A DNA stretch of 64,000 nucleotides from Hymenobacter rubidus (GCF_016734815.1 NZ_JAERQF010000020.1:1-64000), one strand, 5' to 3'. Numbered from the stretch's first letter, positions 39,101-48,606 are shown. Numbers and translations: made by a program. Notes: generated from the letters alone by a model not told the origin.

Positions 39101-39481
39101 TTAGAAAGCAAAGTCCATTTCCGCCAGCTCGCGGCCCACGGCGCGTACGCCCTCCAGAATCCGCCGCGTCTGGGTGGGGCTGGGCTTCTTGTTGCCGGAC
39201 ACGTACTGGCTGAGCAGGCTCTGGGTCATGCCCAGGCGCTTGGCCAGCGCGGCGGCGTTGATGACTTTGTAGGCATCGAAGAATGATTTCAGGTCATAAG
39301 TAATTTTTACGTCTTCGATGCGCAAGGTGCGGCCCGTGTCTTCCAGCGCCAGATTCAGCACCTCCACCATGTTGGCTTTCAGTTCCTCGAAGCTGGTGCC
39401 CACGGTATAGGCCCCTTCGCCCTCGTTGTAGGCGCTGTAGCCGGTGGCGGTGCGCTCGACAATCATTTCATATTTTTTCAT
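39101..39481 (-). CDS. hicB: HicB-like antitoxin with helix-turn-helix
   Basis: A 126-residue protein. The N-terminal part (KKYEMIVERTATGYSAYNEG to SFEELKANMVEVLNLALED) matches the HicB partial RNase H fold that covers HicA. The C-terminal part has an XRE-type helix-turn-helix (AAALAKRLGMTQSLLSQYVSG), which would bind the operator and repress the locus. It lies 141 bp after hicA; the gap holds an 18-bp perfect palindrome and a 32-bp tandem duplication. The 3' end is 26 bp from the copied ureB fragment. Confidence 0.88.
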   Translation of the reverse strand: MKKYEMIVERTATGYSAYNEGEGAYTVGTSFEELKANMVEVLNLALEDTGRTLRIEDVKITYDLKSFFDAYKVINAAALAKRLGMTQSLLSQYVSGNKKPSPTQTRRILEGVRAVGRELAEMDFAF

Positions 39482-39530
39482 CGTCTGGCTTGCTATTGAG
39501 ATTGAATAGGCGACTTATTCTATTTTTGAA

Positions 39531-39548
39531 GGTAGTAAATTTACTACC
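39531..39548. promoter_or_regulatory. perfect 18-bp palindrome, likely HicB operator
   Basis: GGTAGTAAATTTACTACC is a perfect dyad located 49 bp before the hicB start, between hicA and hicB. In known HicAB loci the HicB helix-turn-helix binds dyads near its own promoters; a promoter inside the locus is inferred here, not seen. Confidence 0.55.
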
Positions 39549-39556
39549 AGTAGCGC

Positions 39557-39620
39557 AATTATCAAGGGGGTTTACTTGGTGGCAGCGGAATTATCAAGGG
39601 GGTTTACTTGGTGGCAGCGG
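39557..39620. repeat. 32-bp tandem duplication after hicA
   Basis: Two identical 32-bp units, each starting AATTATCAAGGGGGTTTACT and ending GGCAGCGG, abut at 39588/39589; the first 6 bp (AATTAT) occur a third time and contain the hicA stop codon. A recent slippage or duplication event. Confidence 0.9.
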
Positions 39621-39622
39621 AA

Positions 39623-39823
39623 TTATTTGAGCCCCGCCTGTTTCAGCAGTACCGCCGCCAATCCTTTTCCGACTTCAGCGCTGCCGTGCAGCGGGAACTC
39701 CAGGTAGCCGCTTCGGGTGAGAGCTTTCTTGGTGGCGTGGGCCAACTTAATGTGGCTGCCCGTCTGGGCAATTTTATACCAGCCATCTCTGGTCAGGATG
39801 CGGTAGAGCTCCGAGCTTTTCAT
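39623..39823 (-). CDS. hicA: HicA-like mRNA interferase toxin
   Basis: A 66-residue toxin of the HicA family, a double-stranded-RNA-binding-fold ribonuclease that cuts mRNA. The catalytic His is His24 in TGSHIKLAH, and the family end GKGLAAVLLKQAGLK is intact. Gene order toxin first is typical for hicAB. Only 14 bp separate its start from the copied ureC 5' fragment, so its promoter probably lies in that duplicated DNA or in the foreign ORF upstream. Confidence 0.9.
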   Translation of the reverse strand: MKSSELYRILTRDGWYKIAQTGSHIKLAHATKKALTRSGYLEFPLHGSAEVGKGLAAVLLKQAGLK

Positions 39824-39837
39824 AAACTATTTAAAGG

Positions 39838-39924
39838 TCAGCAGGCCGGTATCGCCGAGGCGCACCCGGTCGCCGGTAGTGGGGCCGTACATGTCGGCAT
39901 ACGCGCGGCGGGAGATGGGGAGGG
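39838..39924 (-). pseudogene. duplicated 5' fragment of ureC
   Basis: 87 bp matching 38219-38305 with two substitutions, covering ureC codons 2 to about 30. The match stops exactly at the start codon: the ATG is replaced by an unrelated sequence, so the fragment is not translated. It marks one edge of the duplication that contains hicAB. Confidence 0.9.
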
Positions 39925-39949
39925 TTATATTTCGGTTGATTTTTTCTGG

Positions 39950-40351
39950 TTAGTCTTGACCTAGATAGAGGAAAGCCCCTGTCTTTTTGTCGATTGTACC
40001 GAACTGTGTGTTACTATAAACTATTCTGATAACCTCTTCTCCCTTTTTATTCAAACCGTTGTCAAAGGCAGCATTATCAAAAGCGAAGTATACAATCACT
40101 GGATTTTTAACCCGATAATTGGATTGATGTGCTTCAGTTTTCCACAGTTGCTTACCGTTGCTATCAATTGCTGTGATATAAGTTCGTGTTGAGTCGAGGA
40201 TATATTTTGTAGCAGTTGCTTTGTCAACAAGCACATAAATTTTAGGCCGTTCATTCAAGGTGGAATGGCCGATGTAAGTGACATTTTGCCCAAAGCAAAC
40301 ACGAGCATTTGTAACGAACGTGAGCACAAGCAATGCGGCAAAGAGTCTCAT
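39950..40351 (-). CDS. hypothetical exported protein in the ureB-ureC slot
   Basis: A 133-residue protein that I do not recognise. Residues 1-22 are a signal peptide (MRLFAALLVLTFVTNARVCFG); the rest is beta-rich (KIYVLVDKATATKYILDSTR, PVIVYFAFDNAAFDN, RIVYSNTQFGTIDKKTGAF). It is distinctly A/T-rich compared with ureAB, whose stop lies 12 bp upstream. It occupies the place between ureB and a copied ureC start, parallel to the unrelated ORF at 38311-38862. Confidence 0.6.
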   Translation of the reverse strand: MRLFAALLVLTFVTNARVCFGQNVTYIGHSTLNERPKIYVLVDKATATKYILDSTRTYITAIDSNGKQLWKTEAHQSNYRVKNPVIVYFAFDNAAFDNGLNKKGEEVIRIVYSNTQFGTIDKKTGAFLYLGQD

Positions 40352-40363
40352 AATTTTACGAAT

Positions 40364-41104
40364 TTAGAGCTTCAGCTTCTCCAGCGCCTGCTGCTTCTTT
40401 CCAGCCTCATCCAGCTTCCCATCAATGAGCCCATTGCCGCCGTACACGATGCGCTCGCCGGCCAGGGCTACTAAGCGCACGCGCTTGCGCTCGCCGGGCT
40501 CGAAGCGCACCGCCGTGCCGGCCGGGATGTGGAGGCGGAAACCGTAGGCGGCGGCGCGGTCGAAGTGCAGCGCCGCGTTGGTTTCGAAGAAGGGATAGTG
40601 CGAGCCGACCTGCACGGGCCGGTCGCCCATGTTCACGACGTCCACGTCCACCGTGGCGCGGCTTTCGTTGAGGATGATATCGGTCGGGTGCAGCTGGTAT
40701 TCGCCGGGCTGGGGGTGGCTGGCGTTGGCGGGCGCGGCGCCGGGGGCCGAGGCTTTGCTCAGGCCGGAGCCGTAGAGGGCTAGGGCGGCATCGCCGGTTT
40801 CGCGGCAGATGGGGTGGTGCACGGTCACGAGCTTGGTGCCGTCGGGGAAGGTGCCTTCGATTTGGACTTCGTGGAGCATGTCGGCCACGCCGGGCAGCAC
40901 GTCTGCCAGGCCCAGCAGCTGCTTGCCCTTGTCCATGAGCACGGCCACCCGCTCGCCATCGCGGATGAACTCCAGCAGCTGCGTGGCGATGAGGGCCAGG
41001 GCTTCGGGATAGTTCAGGAGCAGGCCGCGGGCGTAGCGCTTCTGCGCCACGAAACCGGCCTGGTGGAGAACGAGCTTGTCGAGGTCTTTGGGGGAGAGGT
41101 GCAT
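40364..41104 (-). CDS. ureAB: fused urease gamma/beta subunit
   Basis: A 246-residue fusion. Residues 1-100 are the gamma domain ([42 protein letters not shown]) and about 125-246 the beta domain ([59 protein letters not shown]). Such fusions are known from Helicobacter and some Bacteroidota. The linker is Ala/Pro-rich. The last 65 codons are duplicated at 38879-39074. In an uninterrupted operon ureC would follow directly; here about 2 kb of foreign and duplicated DNA intervenes. Confidence 0.95.
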   Translation of the reverse strand: MHLSPKDLDKLVLHQAGFVAQKRYARGLLLNYPEALALIATQLLEFIRDGERVAVLMDKGKQLLGLADVLPGVADMLHEVQIEGTFPDGTKLVTVHHPICRETGDAALALYGSGLSKASAPGAAPANASHPQPGEYQLHPTDIILNESRATVDVDVVNMGDRPVQVGSHYPFFETNAALHFDRAAAYGFRLHIPAGTAVRFEPGERKRVRLVALAGERIVYGGNGLIDGKLDEAGKKQQALEKLKL

Positions 41105-41130
41105 AGTGAATAGGGTATTCTGGATAGCAA

Positions 41131-41168
41131 GAACGTCATGCCGAGTGCAGCCGAGGCATCTCGCTCGC
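41131..41168. repeat. left half of a family A repeat
   Basis: GAACGTCATGCCGAGTGCAG and GCATCTCGCTCG are the left arm of family A; the right arm is absent and a family B element follows. Confidence 0.75.
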
Positions 41169-41183
41169 GCCGCCTGATTCGGG

Positions 41184-41292
41184 TCACCTCACCCCCGGCC
41201 CCTCTCCCGCGGAGAGGGGAGCCTGACGATTGTGCAACTGCGCAAAACCGGTGCTCCCTCTCCGCGGGAGAGGGGCCGGGGGTGAGGTTGAC
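41184..41292. repeat. family B palindromic repeat
   Basis: Outer arms TCACCTCACCCCCGGCCCCT and its reverse complement ending at about 41290, inner stem TCCCGCGGAGAGGGGAGC. It lies between ureAB and the UreH-like gene, next to half of a family A element. Confidence 0.9.
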
Positions 41293-41304
41293 GGGCGCGC
41301 AGTT

Positions 41305-41913
41305 TTACCATCGCACATTCCCATAAATCATCCACCCGCCGTACCCAATGCACAGCAGCGACGACAAGGTAACGGTGCTGAATTTCAGCGTCCGGCTAAT
41401 CCGCATGCGCCTGGTGAACGGCACGCTGCACAGCCCGGCCACGATAAACATGCCCAGAATGGAGCCCGCGCCGAACACCGCGAAGTACAGCACGCTCAGC
41501 CATGGGTCACGGATTTCGCTCATCACCAGCAGCACCAGCGCGCCGCTGCCGGCCAGGCCGTGGAGCAGGCCCACGGCGTAGGCGGCGCGGGAGGGGGCCA
41601 CGCCGGGGCGCACCTTGGCGGCTTCGCGGCGCTGGTCGAGCAGGCGGCTGATGCCCATGACGACAAGCATCAGGCCCACGGCCGCTTCGAAGTAGCCGGA
41701 GGTGAGGAACGTGACGCGGCCCAGCAGAATGATGCTGCCCACGACCACCAGCGTGGTGGTGTGGCCCAGGCCCCAGTAGATGCCGTCGCGCAGGGCTTCG
41801 GCGAGGGTGTCGCGGCGCGAAATGAGGTTGCCCACGGCCAGCAGGTGGTCGGGCTCGAATGCGTGACCCATTCCGGCTACGGAAGCGAATAAAATGGGCA
41901 ACAGGCCTTGCAT
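41305..41913 (-). CDS. ureH: UreH-like nickel transporter / urease accessory membrane protein
   Basis: A 202-residue inner-membrane protein with about six hydrophobic segments. The motif GHAFEPDHLLAVGNLIS is the metal-selective His-x4-Asp-His signature of the NiCoT/UreH/RcnA group, and GIYWGLGHTTTLVVVG is the second family motif. It is the first gene of the urease series, 200 bp before ureAB. Nickel import for urease is the likely role; the exact symbol used in databases varies. Confidence 0.85.
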   Translation of the reverse strand: MQGLLPILFASVAGMGHAFEPDHLLAVGNLISRRDTLAEALRDGIYWGLGHTTTLVVVGSIILLGRVTFLTSGYFEAAVGLMLVVMGISRLLDQRREAAKVRPGVAPSRAAYAVGLLHGLAGSGALVLLVMSEIRDPWLSVLYFAVFGAGSILGMFIVAGLCSVPFTRRMRISRTLKFSTVTLSSLLCIGYGGWMIYGNVRW

Positions 41914-42059
41914 TTGTTAGGGTCTAATGACGAAATATAGGTACAAGATTCTGCAAACCCTGCATTACAAAAGGCAATTCTGCAAAGGCATCTGAAAACA
42001 CTAAAACCCAAGAGGCTACTGTAGCAGCAGCTTCTTGGGTTGTTATAGCTTGTTAGAAC

Positions 42060-42185
42060 GATGTAGAGACGCAATACTTTGCGTCTTGCCGTTGAACAAC
42101 CGGAGCCGCTCCGCCTGCAACACATAACTGTGTAGTCAGAACAACATCAGCAACGCCGAGACGCAAAATATTGCGTCTCTACATC
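42060..42185. repeat. palindromic repeat, family C
   Basis: Arms GATGTAGAGACGCAATACTT and AATATTGCGTCTCTACATC around a loop of about 70 bp. It lies 16 bp beyond the leuB stop, at the end of the ilv-leu operon. The remaining DNA to 41914 shows no gene. Confidence 0.85.
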
Positions 42186-42201
42186 ATTTAGCTAAATGGC
42201 G

Positions 42202-43323
42202 CTAAATAATGGTGCTCATACCTACCCGAATATTGCTTTGGTGAAATTTACAGTCCTTCAAATCGAGCACGCCGTAGGCGATGAAGCTGCCCACCTGCTC
42301 GGTGGTGTAGCGCGTAGTGGGGTTCAGCTCCGGCGTCAGCACCTGCTCGTTGAGGGCGTTTTCCACGGCGTCGCGCACGGCGCAGGCCTCGTCGGGCAGG
42401 CCGAAATGGTCGAGCAGCATGGCGGCCGAAAGGATGGCGGCAATGGGATTGGCAATGCCTTTGCCTTTGGCCTGGGGGTAGGAGCCGTGAATGGGCTCGA
42501 ACAGCGCCGCCGCGTCGCCGATGGACGCGGAGGGCAGCAGGCCCAGCGAGCCCGCAATGACCGAGGCTTCGTCGGACAGGATATCGCCGAACATGTTTTC
42601 GGTCAGTATCACGTCGAACTGCTTGGGATTGAGGATGAGCTGCATGGCCGCGTTGTCCACAAACAGGTAGTCGACGGCCACCTCCGGGTATTCCGGCGCG
42701 ATGCTTTGGATGACTTCGCGCCAGAGGCGGGAGGTTTCCAGCACGTTGGCCTTGTCCACCAGCGTCAGCTTACGGCGGCGGCCCTGCGCGGCCTGGAAGG
42801 CGCGATGCGCGATGCGGGCAATTTCCTCGCGATTGTAGGTGCAGTTGTCGAAGGCCGTGCCATCGGGCAAGCGGCCTTTCTCGCCGAAGTACACGCCACC
42901 GGTCAGCTCGCGGAAGATGAGCATGTCGGTGCCCGCAATGCGGTCGGGGCGTAGCGGCGAGGCGTCGATGAGCTGCTCGTAGGCCGTCACGGGGCGAATG
43001 TTGGCGTAGAGGCCCAGGCTTTTGCGCAAGGCCAGCAGGCCCTGCTCGGGGCGCACTTTGGCCGTGGGGTCGTGGTCGTATTTGGGGTCGCCGATGGCGC
43101 CGAGCAGCACCGCATCGGCGCGGTGGCAGGCGTCGAGGGTGGCATCGGGCAACGGCACGCCGGTGGCGTCGATGGCGCAGGCGCCCATCAGCTGGTGCTC
43201 GAAGGTGAAGTGGTGGCCGAAGCGCTGGGCCACGGCTTTGAGCACGCGCACAGCCTCGCCGCATACTTCCGGGCCGATGCCGTCGCCGGCCAGCACCACA
43301 ATTCGTTTCGTTAATACGTCCAT
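42202..43323 (-). CDS. leuB: 3-isopropylmalate dehydrogenase
   Basis: A 373-residue enzyme that oxidises and decarboxylates 3-isopropylmalate to 2-ketoisocaproate in leucine synthesis. Motifs: [11 protein letters not shown] at the start, [44 protein letters not shown] and the NAD+-binding region [19 protein letters not shown]. The start overlaps the end of leuD by 13 bp, so the two are coupled. It is the last gene of the operon. Confidence 0.95.
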   Translation of the reverse strand: MDVLTKRIVVLAGDGIGPEVCGEAVRVLKAVAQRFGHHFTFEHQLMGACAIDATGVPLPDATLDACHRADAVLLGAIGDPKYDHDPTAKVRPEQGLLALRKSLGLYANIRPVTAYEQLIDASPLRPDRIAGTDMLIFRELTGGVYFGEKGRLPDGTAFDNCTYNREEIARIAHRAFQAAQGRRRKLTLVDKANVLETSRLWREVIQSIAPEYPEVAVDYLFVDNAAMQLILNPKQFDVILTENMFGDILSDEASVIAGSLGLLPSASIGDAAALFEPIHGSYPQAKGKGIANPIAAILSAAMLLDHFGLPDEACAVRDAVENALNEQVLTPELNPTTRYTTEQVGSFIAYGVLDLKDCKFHQSNIRVGMSTII

Positions 43324-43907
43324 GGGCGGTGTTGTTCGTAGGTGGTGATGGCCTCGCGCTGGCTCAGCAGGTAGTCAATATCGTCATAGCCGTTTATCAG
43401 GCACTCCTTTTTGTAGGGGTCGAGGTCGAAAGGAATGCTCTCCTCCCACACCGGCACGGTGAGCGTCTGGGCGGGCAAATCGACCACCAGCTGGGTGTTG
43501 GGGTAGTGCGTCACGCGGGCCAGCAGGCGCTGCAGCACCGCTTCGCTCACTTGCAGCGGCAGCAGGCCGGTGTTCAACGCATTGCCCCGAAAAATGTCGG
43601 CGAAGTAACTGGAAATAATCACCTTAAACCCGGCGTCGTACAGCGCCCAGGCGGCGTGCTCGCGGCTGGAGCCGCAGCCAAAGTTCTGGCCGGCCATCAG
43701 AATCTGGCCGTGGTAGCGGGTGTCGTTCAGCACGAAGCCGTGCTTGGGCTGGCCGTTGGCGGCGTAGCGCCAGTCGGCAAACAGGTTTTTCCCGAAGCCC
43801 TCCCGCGTGGTCGCTTTCAGGAAACGGGCGGGGATAATCTGGTCGGTGTCAATGTTCTCCAGCGGCAGCGGCACGGCCGTCGAGTGCAGGGTCTGAAATT
43901 TGTCCAT
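43311..43907 (-). CDS. leuD: 3-isopropylmalate dehydratase small subunit
   Basis: A 198-residue swivel-domain subunit of isopropylmalate isomerase. Signatures: VPLPLENIDTDQIIPARFLK, GQNFGCGSSREHAAWAL and FRGNALNTGLLPLQVS. It follows leuC after a gap with a family A palindrome. A small overlapping reading just upstream (44061-43849) is not called. Confidence 0.95.
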   Translation of the reverse strand: MDKFQTLHSTAVPLPLENIDTDQIIPARFLKATTREGFGKNLFADWRYAANGQPKHGFVLNDTRYHGQILMAGQNFGCGSSREHAAWALYDAGFKVIISSYFADIFRGNALNTGLLPLQVSEAVLQRLLARVTHYPNTQLVVDLPAQTLTVPVWEESIPFDLDPYKKECLINGYDDIDYLLSQREAITTYEQHRPWTY

Positions 43908-44142
43908 TGGAGGCGGAGGGGTTTTCGGAAGAATGAGAAGCAGCGGCGTCGGCCGAGGGGAAATCCTCGGCGGCGGCGGGTTGCTGGCGCAATTGGCCGG
44001 CGTAGCTAATCCAGCCGGCGGCGCTGCCCTGGCGGTAGTTGTAGTTCGACAAGCTCTGCATAGCGTAAGGATTTCATGTTGTTGGTAAAGGCTATTAGCT
44101 GGGTGGGATAGTTGGATAGTGTGGGTAATTTGAGGGTCGGTG

Positions 44143-44268
44143 GAACGTCATGCAGAGCGCAGCGCAGCGGAGTCGAAGCATCTCGCTTGTGGTAGTAACT
44201 CAACCGATTGGATTACTGCTGCACGCGAGATGCTTCGACTCCGCTGCGCTGCGCTCTGCATGACGTTC
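44143..44268. repeat. family A palindromic repeat
   Basis: Arms GAACGTCATGCAGAGCGCAG and CTGCGCTCTGCATGACGTTC; loop GTAACTCAACCGATTGGATT. It is in the leuC-leuD gap and its right end touches the leuC stop codon (44268-44270). Confidence 0.9.
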
Positions 44269-45662
44269 TAATTCAAATACTGCGTGATATCCACAATGCG
44301 CCCCTCCACGGCCGTGATGGCGGCCACCAGCGGGGAGGCCAGCAGCGTGCGCGCCCCCGGCCCCTGCCGCCCCTCGAAGTTGCGGTTGGAGGTGGAGACG
44401 CAGTAGGCGCCGGCGGGGATTTTGTCGTCGTTCATGGCCAGGCAGGCGCTGCAGCCGGGCTCGCGCAGCTCGAAGCCGGCCTCGGCCAGAATCTTGTCGA
44501 GGCCTTCGGCAATGGCTTGCTTTTCCACCGATTTCGAGCCGGGCACGATGATGGCCTCGACGTGCGCGGCCTTGTGCTTGCCCTGCACGTAGGCCGCCAC
44601 GGCGCGCAAATCCTCGATGCGCGAGTTGGTGCAGCTGCCGATGAAGACGTAGTTGATTTCCTTGCCCAGCAACGACTCGCCCGCCCGGAAGCCCATGTAC
44701 TGCAAGGACTTATCGAAGCTGGCCGTTTCGCCCGCCGATACTTCGGCCGGAATGTGGCCGGTGAGGGCGATGCCCATACCGGGGTTGGTGCCGTAGGTTA
44801 TCATCGGGAAGATGTCGGCGGCGGCGAAGGTCAGCTCAGCTTCAAACTCGGCGTTTTCGTCCGAATACAGCGTTTGCCAGTAGGCCAGGGCCTGGTCCCA
44901 GCGCGCACCCTGCGGCGCGTAGGGCCGGCCGGCGAGGTAGGCAAAGGTGGTGGCATCGGGCGCAATGAGGCCGCCACGGGCGCCCATCTCGATGCTCATG
45001 TTGCAGACCGTCATGCGGCCTTCCATACTCAGGGCGCGAATGGCACTGCCGGCGTATTCCACGAAATAGCCCGTGGCGCCGCCCGTGCCCAGCTGCGCAA
45101 TGACGTGCAGAATCAAATCCTTGGCCCCCACCCCGGCCCGCAGCTCGCCATCAATCGTGATGCGCATGCGCTTGGGCCGGCTCAGCAGCAGGCACTGCGT
45201 GGCCATCACCTGCGTCACCTGGCTGGTGCCGATGCCGAACGCAATGGCCCCGAACGCGCCGTGCGTGGAGGTGTGGCTGTCGCCGCACACAATGGTCATG
45301 CCCGGCTGGGTAAGGCCGAGCTCCGGCCCAATGACGTGGACGATGCCCTGATTCTGGTGGCCGAGGCCAAATAGCTCGACGCCAAAACTGGCGCAGTTTT
45401 CCGTCAATTTATCAACCTGCGAGCGGGAAATGGGGTCCTGAATGGGCAGGTGCTGGTTGCGGGTGGGCACGTTGTGGTCGGCCGTGGCCACGATTTGGCC
45501 GGGGCGCAGCAGGGGCAGGCCCCGCTCGCGCAGCTCATCAAACGCCTGCGGGCTGGTGACTTCGTGAATGAGGTGTCGGTCGATGTAAAAGACTTCCAGC
45601 CCGCCAGGAATGGCTTTCACGACGTGCGCTTCCCAGATTTTATCAAATAAGGACTTGGGCAT
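44268..45662 (-). CDS. leuC: 3-isopropylmalate dehydratase large subunit
   Basis: A 464-residue aconitase-family subunit. The 4Fe-4S ligands are the Cys of [10 protein letters not shown] and the pair in [11 protein letters not shown]. Substrate-binding stretches such as [19 protein letters not shown] are present. The start [15 protein letters not shown] is normal for the family. It forms isopropylmalate isomerase with LeuD. Confidence 0.96.
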   Translation of the reverse strand: MPKSLFDKIWEAHVVKAIPGGLEVFYIDRHLIHEVTSPQAFDELRERGLPLLRPGQIVATADHNVPTRNQHLPIQDPISRSQVDKLTENCASFGVELFGLGHQNQGIVHVIGPELGLTQPGMTIVCGDSHTSTHGAFGAIAFGIGTSQVTQVMATQCLLLSRPKRMRITIDGELRAGVGAKDLILHVIAQLGTGGATGYFVEYAGSAIRALSMEGRMTVCNMSIEMGARGGLIAPDATTFAYLAGRPYAPQGARWDQALAYWQTLYSDENAEFEAELTFAAADIFPMITYGTNPGMGIALTGHIPAEVSAGETASFDKSLQYMGFRAGESLLGKEINYVFIGSCTNSRIEDLRAVAAYVQGKHKAAHVEAIIVPGSKSVEKQAIAEGLDKILAEAGFELREPGCSACLAMNDDKIPAGAYCVSTSNRNFEGRQGPGARTLLASPLVAAITAVEGRIVDITQYLN

Positions 45663-45702
45663 TGGTGGGGTGGGATTTTGCGGGGGGATTGTTGTTAATG
45701 AT

Positions 45703-45819
45703 GAACGTCATGCAGAGCGGAGGCGCAGCCGCAGTCGAAGCATCTCGCGTGGGTTAGTAATTCAATTGATTGATTTAGTTGAGCAAGCGAGATGCCTCGG
45801 CTGCGCTCGGCATGACGGT
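45703..45819. repeat. family A palindromic repeat
   Basis: Arms GAACGTCATGCAGAGCGGAG and GCGCTCGGCATGACGGTC; loop TAGTAATTCAATTGATTG. The arms differ in the core (CATGCAGAG against CTCGGCATG), as if two subtypes recombined. It fills the leuA-leuC gap. Confidence 0.85.
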
Positions 45820-45832
45820 CAATGACATTGTT

Positions 45833-46999
45833 CTAACCGGCATTCACCAGCTGCTCCTGCTCCACCAAAGCGTGCAGGTCGTGGTCGACTACTTCTTTCT
45901 GCTTGTCGGCCAGCTGCAGGAACGAGGCATAGGCCTTGTTCAGGGCGTGACGGTCGAAATCGTAGCCGATTTTCTGGAGGCGGTAGGCCAGGGCGGCGCG
46001 GCCGGAGCGGGCAGTAAGCACGATGGACGAATCGGCCACACCCACATCGCGCGGGTTCATGATTTCGTAGGTTTCGCGGTGCTTGATGACGCCGTCCTGG
46101 TGGATGCCGCTGGAGTGCGAGAAGGCGTTGGCGCCCACCACGGCCTTGTTGGCCTGCACGGGCATGCTCATCAGGTGCGACACCATGGCCGAGGTCTCGG
46201 CCAGCAGCGGCGTGTTGATGCGGGTATCGAGCTTGAGGTAGGGGTGCTGGCGCAGTATCATCACCACTTCTTCCAGCGCCGTGTTGCCGGCCCGTTCCCC
46301 TACCCCGTTCATGGTGCACTCAATCTGGCGGGCGCCGTTTATGACGCCCGCGATGGAATTGGCGGTGGCCAGGCCCAGGTCGTTGTGGCAGTGCGTGGAG
46401 AGCGTCACGTGGTGAATACCCGTCACGTTTTCGCGCAGGAAACGGATTTTGGCGCCGTATTCTTCGGGCAGGCAGTAGCCGGTGGTGTCGGGAATATTCA
46501 GGACCGTGGCCCCGGCCCGAATGGCGGCCTCGCACACGCGGGCCAGGAATTCGTTGTCGGTGCGGCCGGCGTCTTCGGCGTAAAATTCCACGTCTTCCAC
46601 GAAGGATTTGGCCAGCTTCACGGCGGCGATGGCGCGGGCCAGCACGTCCTCGGGCGTGGTCAGCAGCTTGTAGCGGATGTGCATGTCCGACGTGCCGATG
46701 CCGGTGTGAATGCGCGGGTAGCGGGCCGGCTTCAGGGCCTCGGCGGCCACGCGAATGTCGTTTTCCACGGCCCGCGTCAGCCCGCAGACGGTGGCCTCGC
46801 GGGTCTGGGCCGAGATGGAGCGCACGGCCTCAAAATCGCCGGGGCTCGATACCGGGAAGCCCGCCTCTATCACATTCACGCCCAGCAGCTCCAGCTGCCG
46901 GGCAATCACTAGTTTCTCGTCGCGGTTGAGTTTGCAGCCCGGCACTTGCTCGCCGTCGCGCAGGGTGGTATCAAAAATCTGAATTTGCTCGCTGGACAT
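45833..46999 (-). CDS. leuA: 2-isopropylmalate synthase
   Basis: A 388-residue enzyme for the first step of leucine synthesis. The HMGL-type barrel shows [14 protein letters not shown], the metal-binding [15 protein letters not shown] and [16 protein letters not shown]. The protein ends shortly after the accessory subdomain ([20 protein letters not shown]) and lacks the C-terminal LeuA dimer domain that binds leucine for feedback control in the long form (about 510 residues). Regulation may therefore depend on transcription, for example the attenuator upstream of ilvE. The homologous homocitrate or citramalate synthases are less likely given the leu operon. Confidence 0.93.
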   Translation of the reverse strand: MSSEQIQIFDTTLRDGEQVPGCKLNRDEKLVIARQLELLGVNVIEAGFPVSSPGDFEAVRSISAQTREATVCGLTRAVENDIRVAAEALKPARYPRIHTGIGTSDMHIRYKLLTTPEDVLARAIAAVKLAKSFVEDVEFYAEDAGRTDNEFLARVCEAAIRAGATVLNIPDTTGYCLPEEYGAKIRFLRENVTGIHHVTLSTHCHNDLGLATANSIAGVINGARQIECTMNGVGERAGNTALEEVVMILRQHPYLKLDTRINTPLLAETSAMVSHLMSMPVQANKAVVGANAFSHSSGIHQDGVIKHRETYEIMNPRDVGVADSSIVLTARSGRAALAYRLQKIGYDFDRHALNKAYASFLQLADKQKEVVDHDLHALVEQEQLVNAG

Positions 47000-47322
47000 A
47001 AGGAATAGCGGTTTTAGGCGCTCATTGCATCCTGCAAGTACACGGCTTATGTGGCGGCGGGAAAATTTGTTTTTCAGCGGCTTACTATTTCTAAAAGCAA
47101 AATATTTCCCCGTAGTTTGCTGATTAACAAAATTTTAATTCGGATTTAGTTACAACGGCTAAGCATAAAAGTGCAGTACTCAATAGCACGTCATGCCGAG
47201 CGGAGTCGAGGCATCTCGCGTGGGGTAGTAACTCAATCGTTGTTTCATTTTGATTAGTGGTGGCACGCGAGATGCCTCGGCTACGCTCGGCATGACGTGC
47301 TTAGTCTTATCAGCCACCCATT
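47000..47322. other. ilvA-leuA gap with A/T-rich stretch and family A repeat
   Basis: A 323-bp gap. The part next to leuA (47060-47170) is A/T-rich and could hold an internal promoter, but no clear TAnnTTTG box or leader peptide was found. A family A palindrome fills 47186-47300. Confidence 0.5.
47186..47300. repeat. family A palindromic repeat
   Basis: Arms GCACGTCATGCCGAGCGGAG and TACGCTCGGCATGACGTGC; loop GTAACTCAATCGTTGTTTCA. Confidence 0.9.
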
Positions 47323-48588
47323 CTACACCAGCAAACTCAGAAAATCCGGCTTGTCGTTCAAGTACTCATAGGAAAACCCTTCGGCCAGCATACGGGCCTG
47401 GATTTCGGTGATTTCGCCGGGCTCCTTGAACTCCACGCCCACGAAAACGGGGCCTTTTTCCTTGTTGTTTTTCTTGATGTACTGGAAATGGATGATGTCG
47501 TCGTCGGGGTTCAGCACGCTGGTGATGAAGCGGCGCAGGGCGCCGGGGCGCTGGTCAAACGTCACCATGAAGTAGTGCTTGAGGCCCTGGTAGCGGGTGG
47601 CGCGCTCCTTGATGTCCTCCATGCGGGTGATGTCGTTGTTCGAGCCGCTGACCACGCACACCACGGTTTTGCCCTTGATTTCGGCGGCGTACTGGTGTAG
47701 CGCCGAAATACTGAGCGTGCCGGCCGGCTCCAGCACGATGCCTTCCTCGTTGTACATCTTCAGCAAATCGAGGCAGACCTGGCCTTCAGGCACCAGCACC
47801 ACGTCGTCCAGCAATTCCTGGCAGAAGGCGAAGGTGAGCTCGCCGGGGCATTTCACAGCCGCGCCGTCCACGAAGCTTTCGATGTCGGAGAGGGCCTGCC
47901 GCTCGCCGGCCGCCAGGGAGCGCTGCATGGATGGCGCCCCCAGCGGCTGCACGCCAATCAGCTTGGTGTGCGGGCTAAGCTGCCGAAACACACTGCCCAC
48001 GCCCGAGGCCAACCCACCTCCGCCAATGGCCATGAAGCAGTAGTCGATGGGCACGGTGGCGGCTTTCAGCACCTCCAGCGCCACGGTGGCCTGCCCTTCC
48101 ACAATGGCCATGTCGTCGAACGGATGCACGAAGGTGCTGCCACGCTCGTCGCAAAAGGTGCGGGCAGCGGCAAAGCAGTCGTCGAAGCTGGCGCCGGTGA
48201 GCACCACTTCCACGAAATCTTTCCCGAAGAGGCGCACTTTGTCCACTTTCTGGGCCGGGGTGCGGGCGGGCATGAAAATGTAGCCTTTCAAACCCAGCAG
48301 CTGGCAGGCGTAGGCCACGCCCTGGGCGTGGTTGCCGGCGCTGGCGCAGACAATTTCGCGGGCGTCGGCCACGGGCGGCAGCGTGCACATCTTGTGGTAG
48401 GCCCCCCGGATTTTATAGGAGCGCACCACCTGCAGGTCCTCGCGCTTGAGCAGCACCGTGGCGCCGTAGAGGCGCGAGAGCCCGTGGTTTTGCAGCAGCG
48501 GCGTCTTGTAAATAACGCCCTTGAGGTTGCGCGCGGCGCGCTCCACGTTTTTCAACGAAACGACTGGCGGGGCAGTGGTATCTCGCAT
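47323..48588 (-). CDS. ilvA: threonine ammonia-lyase (threonine deaminase)
   Basis: A 421-residue PLP enzyme converting threonine to 2-oxobutyrate for isoleucine. The PLP Lys is in RSYKIRGAYHKM; others are CASAGNHAQGVAYACQ and the phosphate loop AIGGGGLASGVG. A single C-terminal ACT-like regulatory region (KHYFMVTFDQRPGALRRFI) makes it the shorter IlvA form. The ATG at 48588 is chosen over an upstream one at 48615 because similarity begins at VVSLKNVERAARNLKG. Confidence 0.93.
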   Translation of the reverse strand: MRDTTAPPVVSLKNVERAARNLKGVIYKTPLLQNHGLSRLYGATVLLKREDLQVVRSYKIRGAYHKMCTLPPVADAREIVCASAGNHAQGVAYACQLLGLKGYIFMPARTPAQKVDKVRLFGKDFVEVVLTGASFDDCFAAARTFCDERGSTFVHPFDDMAIVEGQATVALEVLKAATVPIDYCFMAIGGGGLASGVGSVFRQLSPHTKLIGVQPLGAPSMQRSLAAGERQALSDIESFVDGAAVKCPGELTFAFCQELLDDVVLVPEGQVCLDLLKMYNEEGIVLEPAGTLSISALHQYAAEIKGKTVVCVVSGSNNDITRMEDIKERATRYQGLKHYFMVTFDQRPGALRRFITSVLNPDDDIIHFQYIKKNNKEKGPVFVGVEFKEPGEITEIQARMLAEGFSYEYLNDKPDFLSLLV

Positions 48589-48606
48589 AGGAAATGTGAT
48601 AAAAAA

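Noticed and set aside
43849..44061. Small minus-strand ORF (MQSLSNYNYRQG) between leuC and leuD
   Set aside because: It overlaps the leuD start by about 59 bp and has no recognisable feature; it could be a leader, but there is no terminator or branched-chain codon run.
47000..47185. Possible second attenuator before leuA
   Set aside because: Short ATG readings found there encode no leucine run and no terminator hairpin with a T tract is present.
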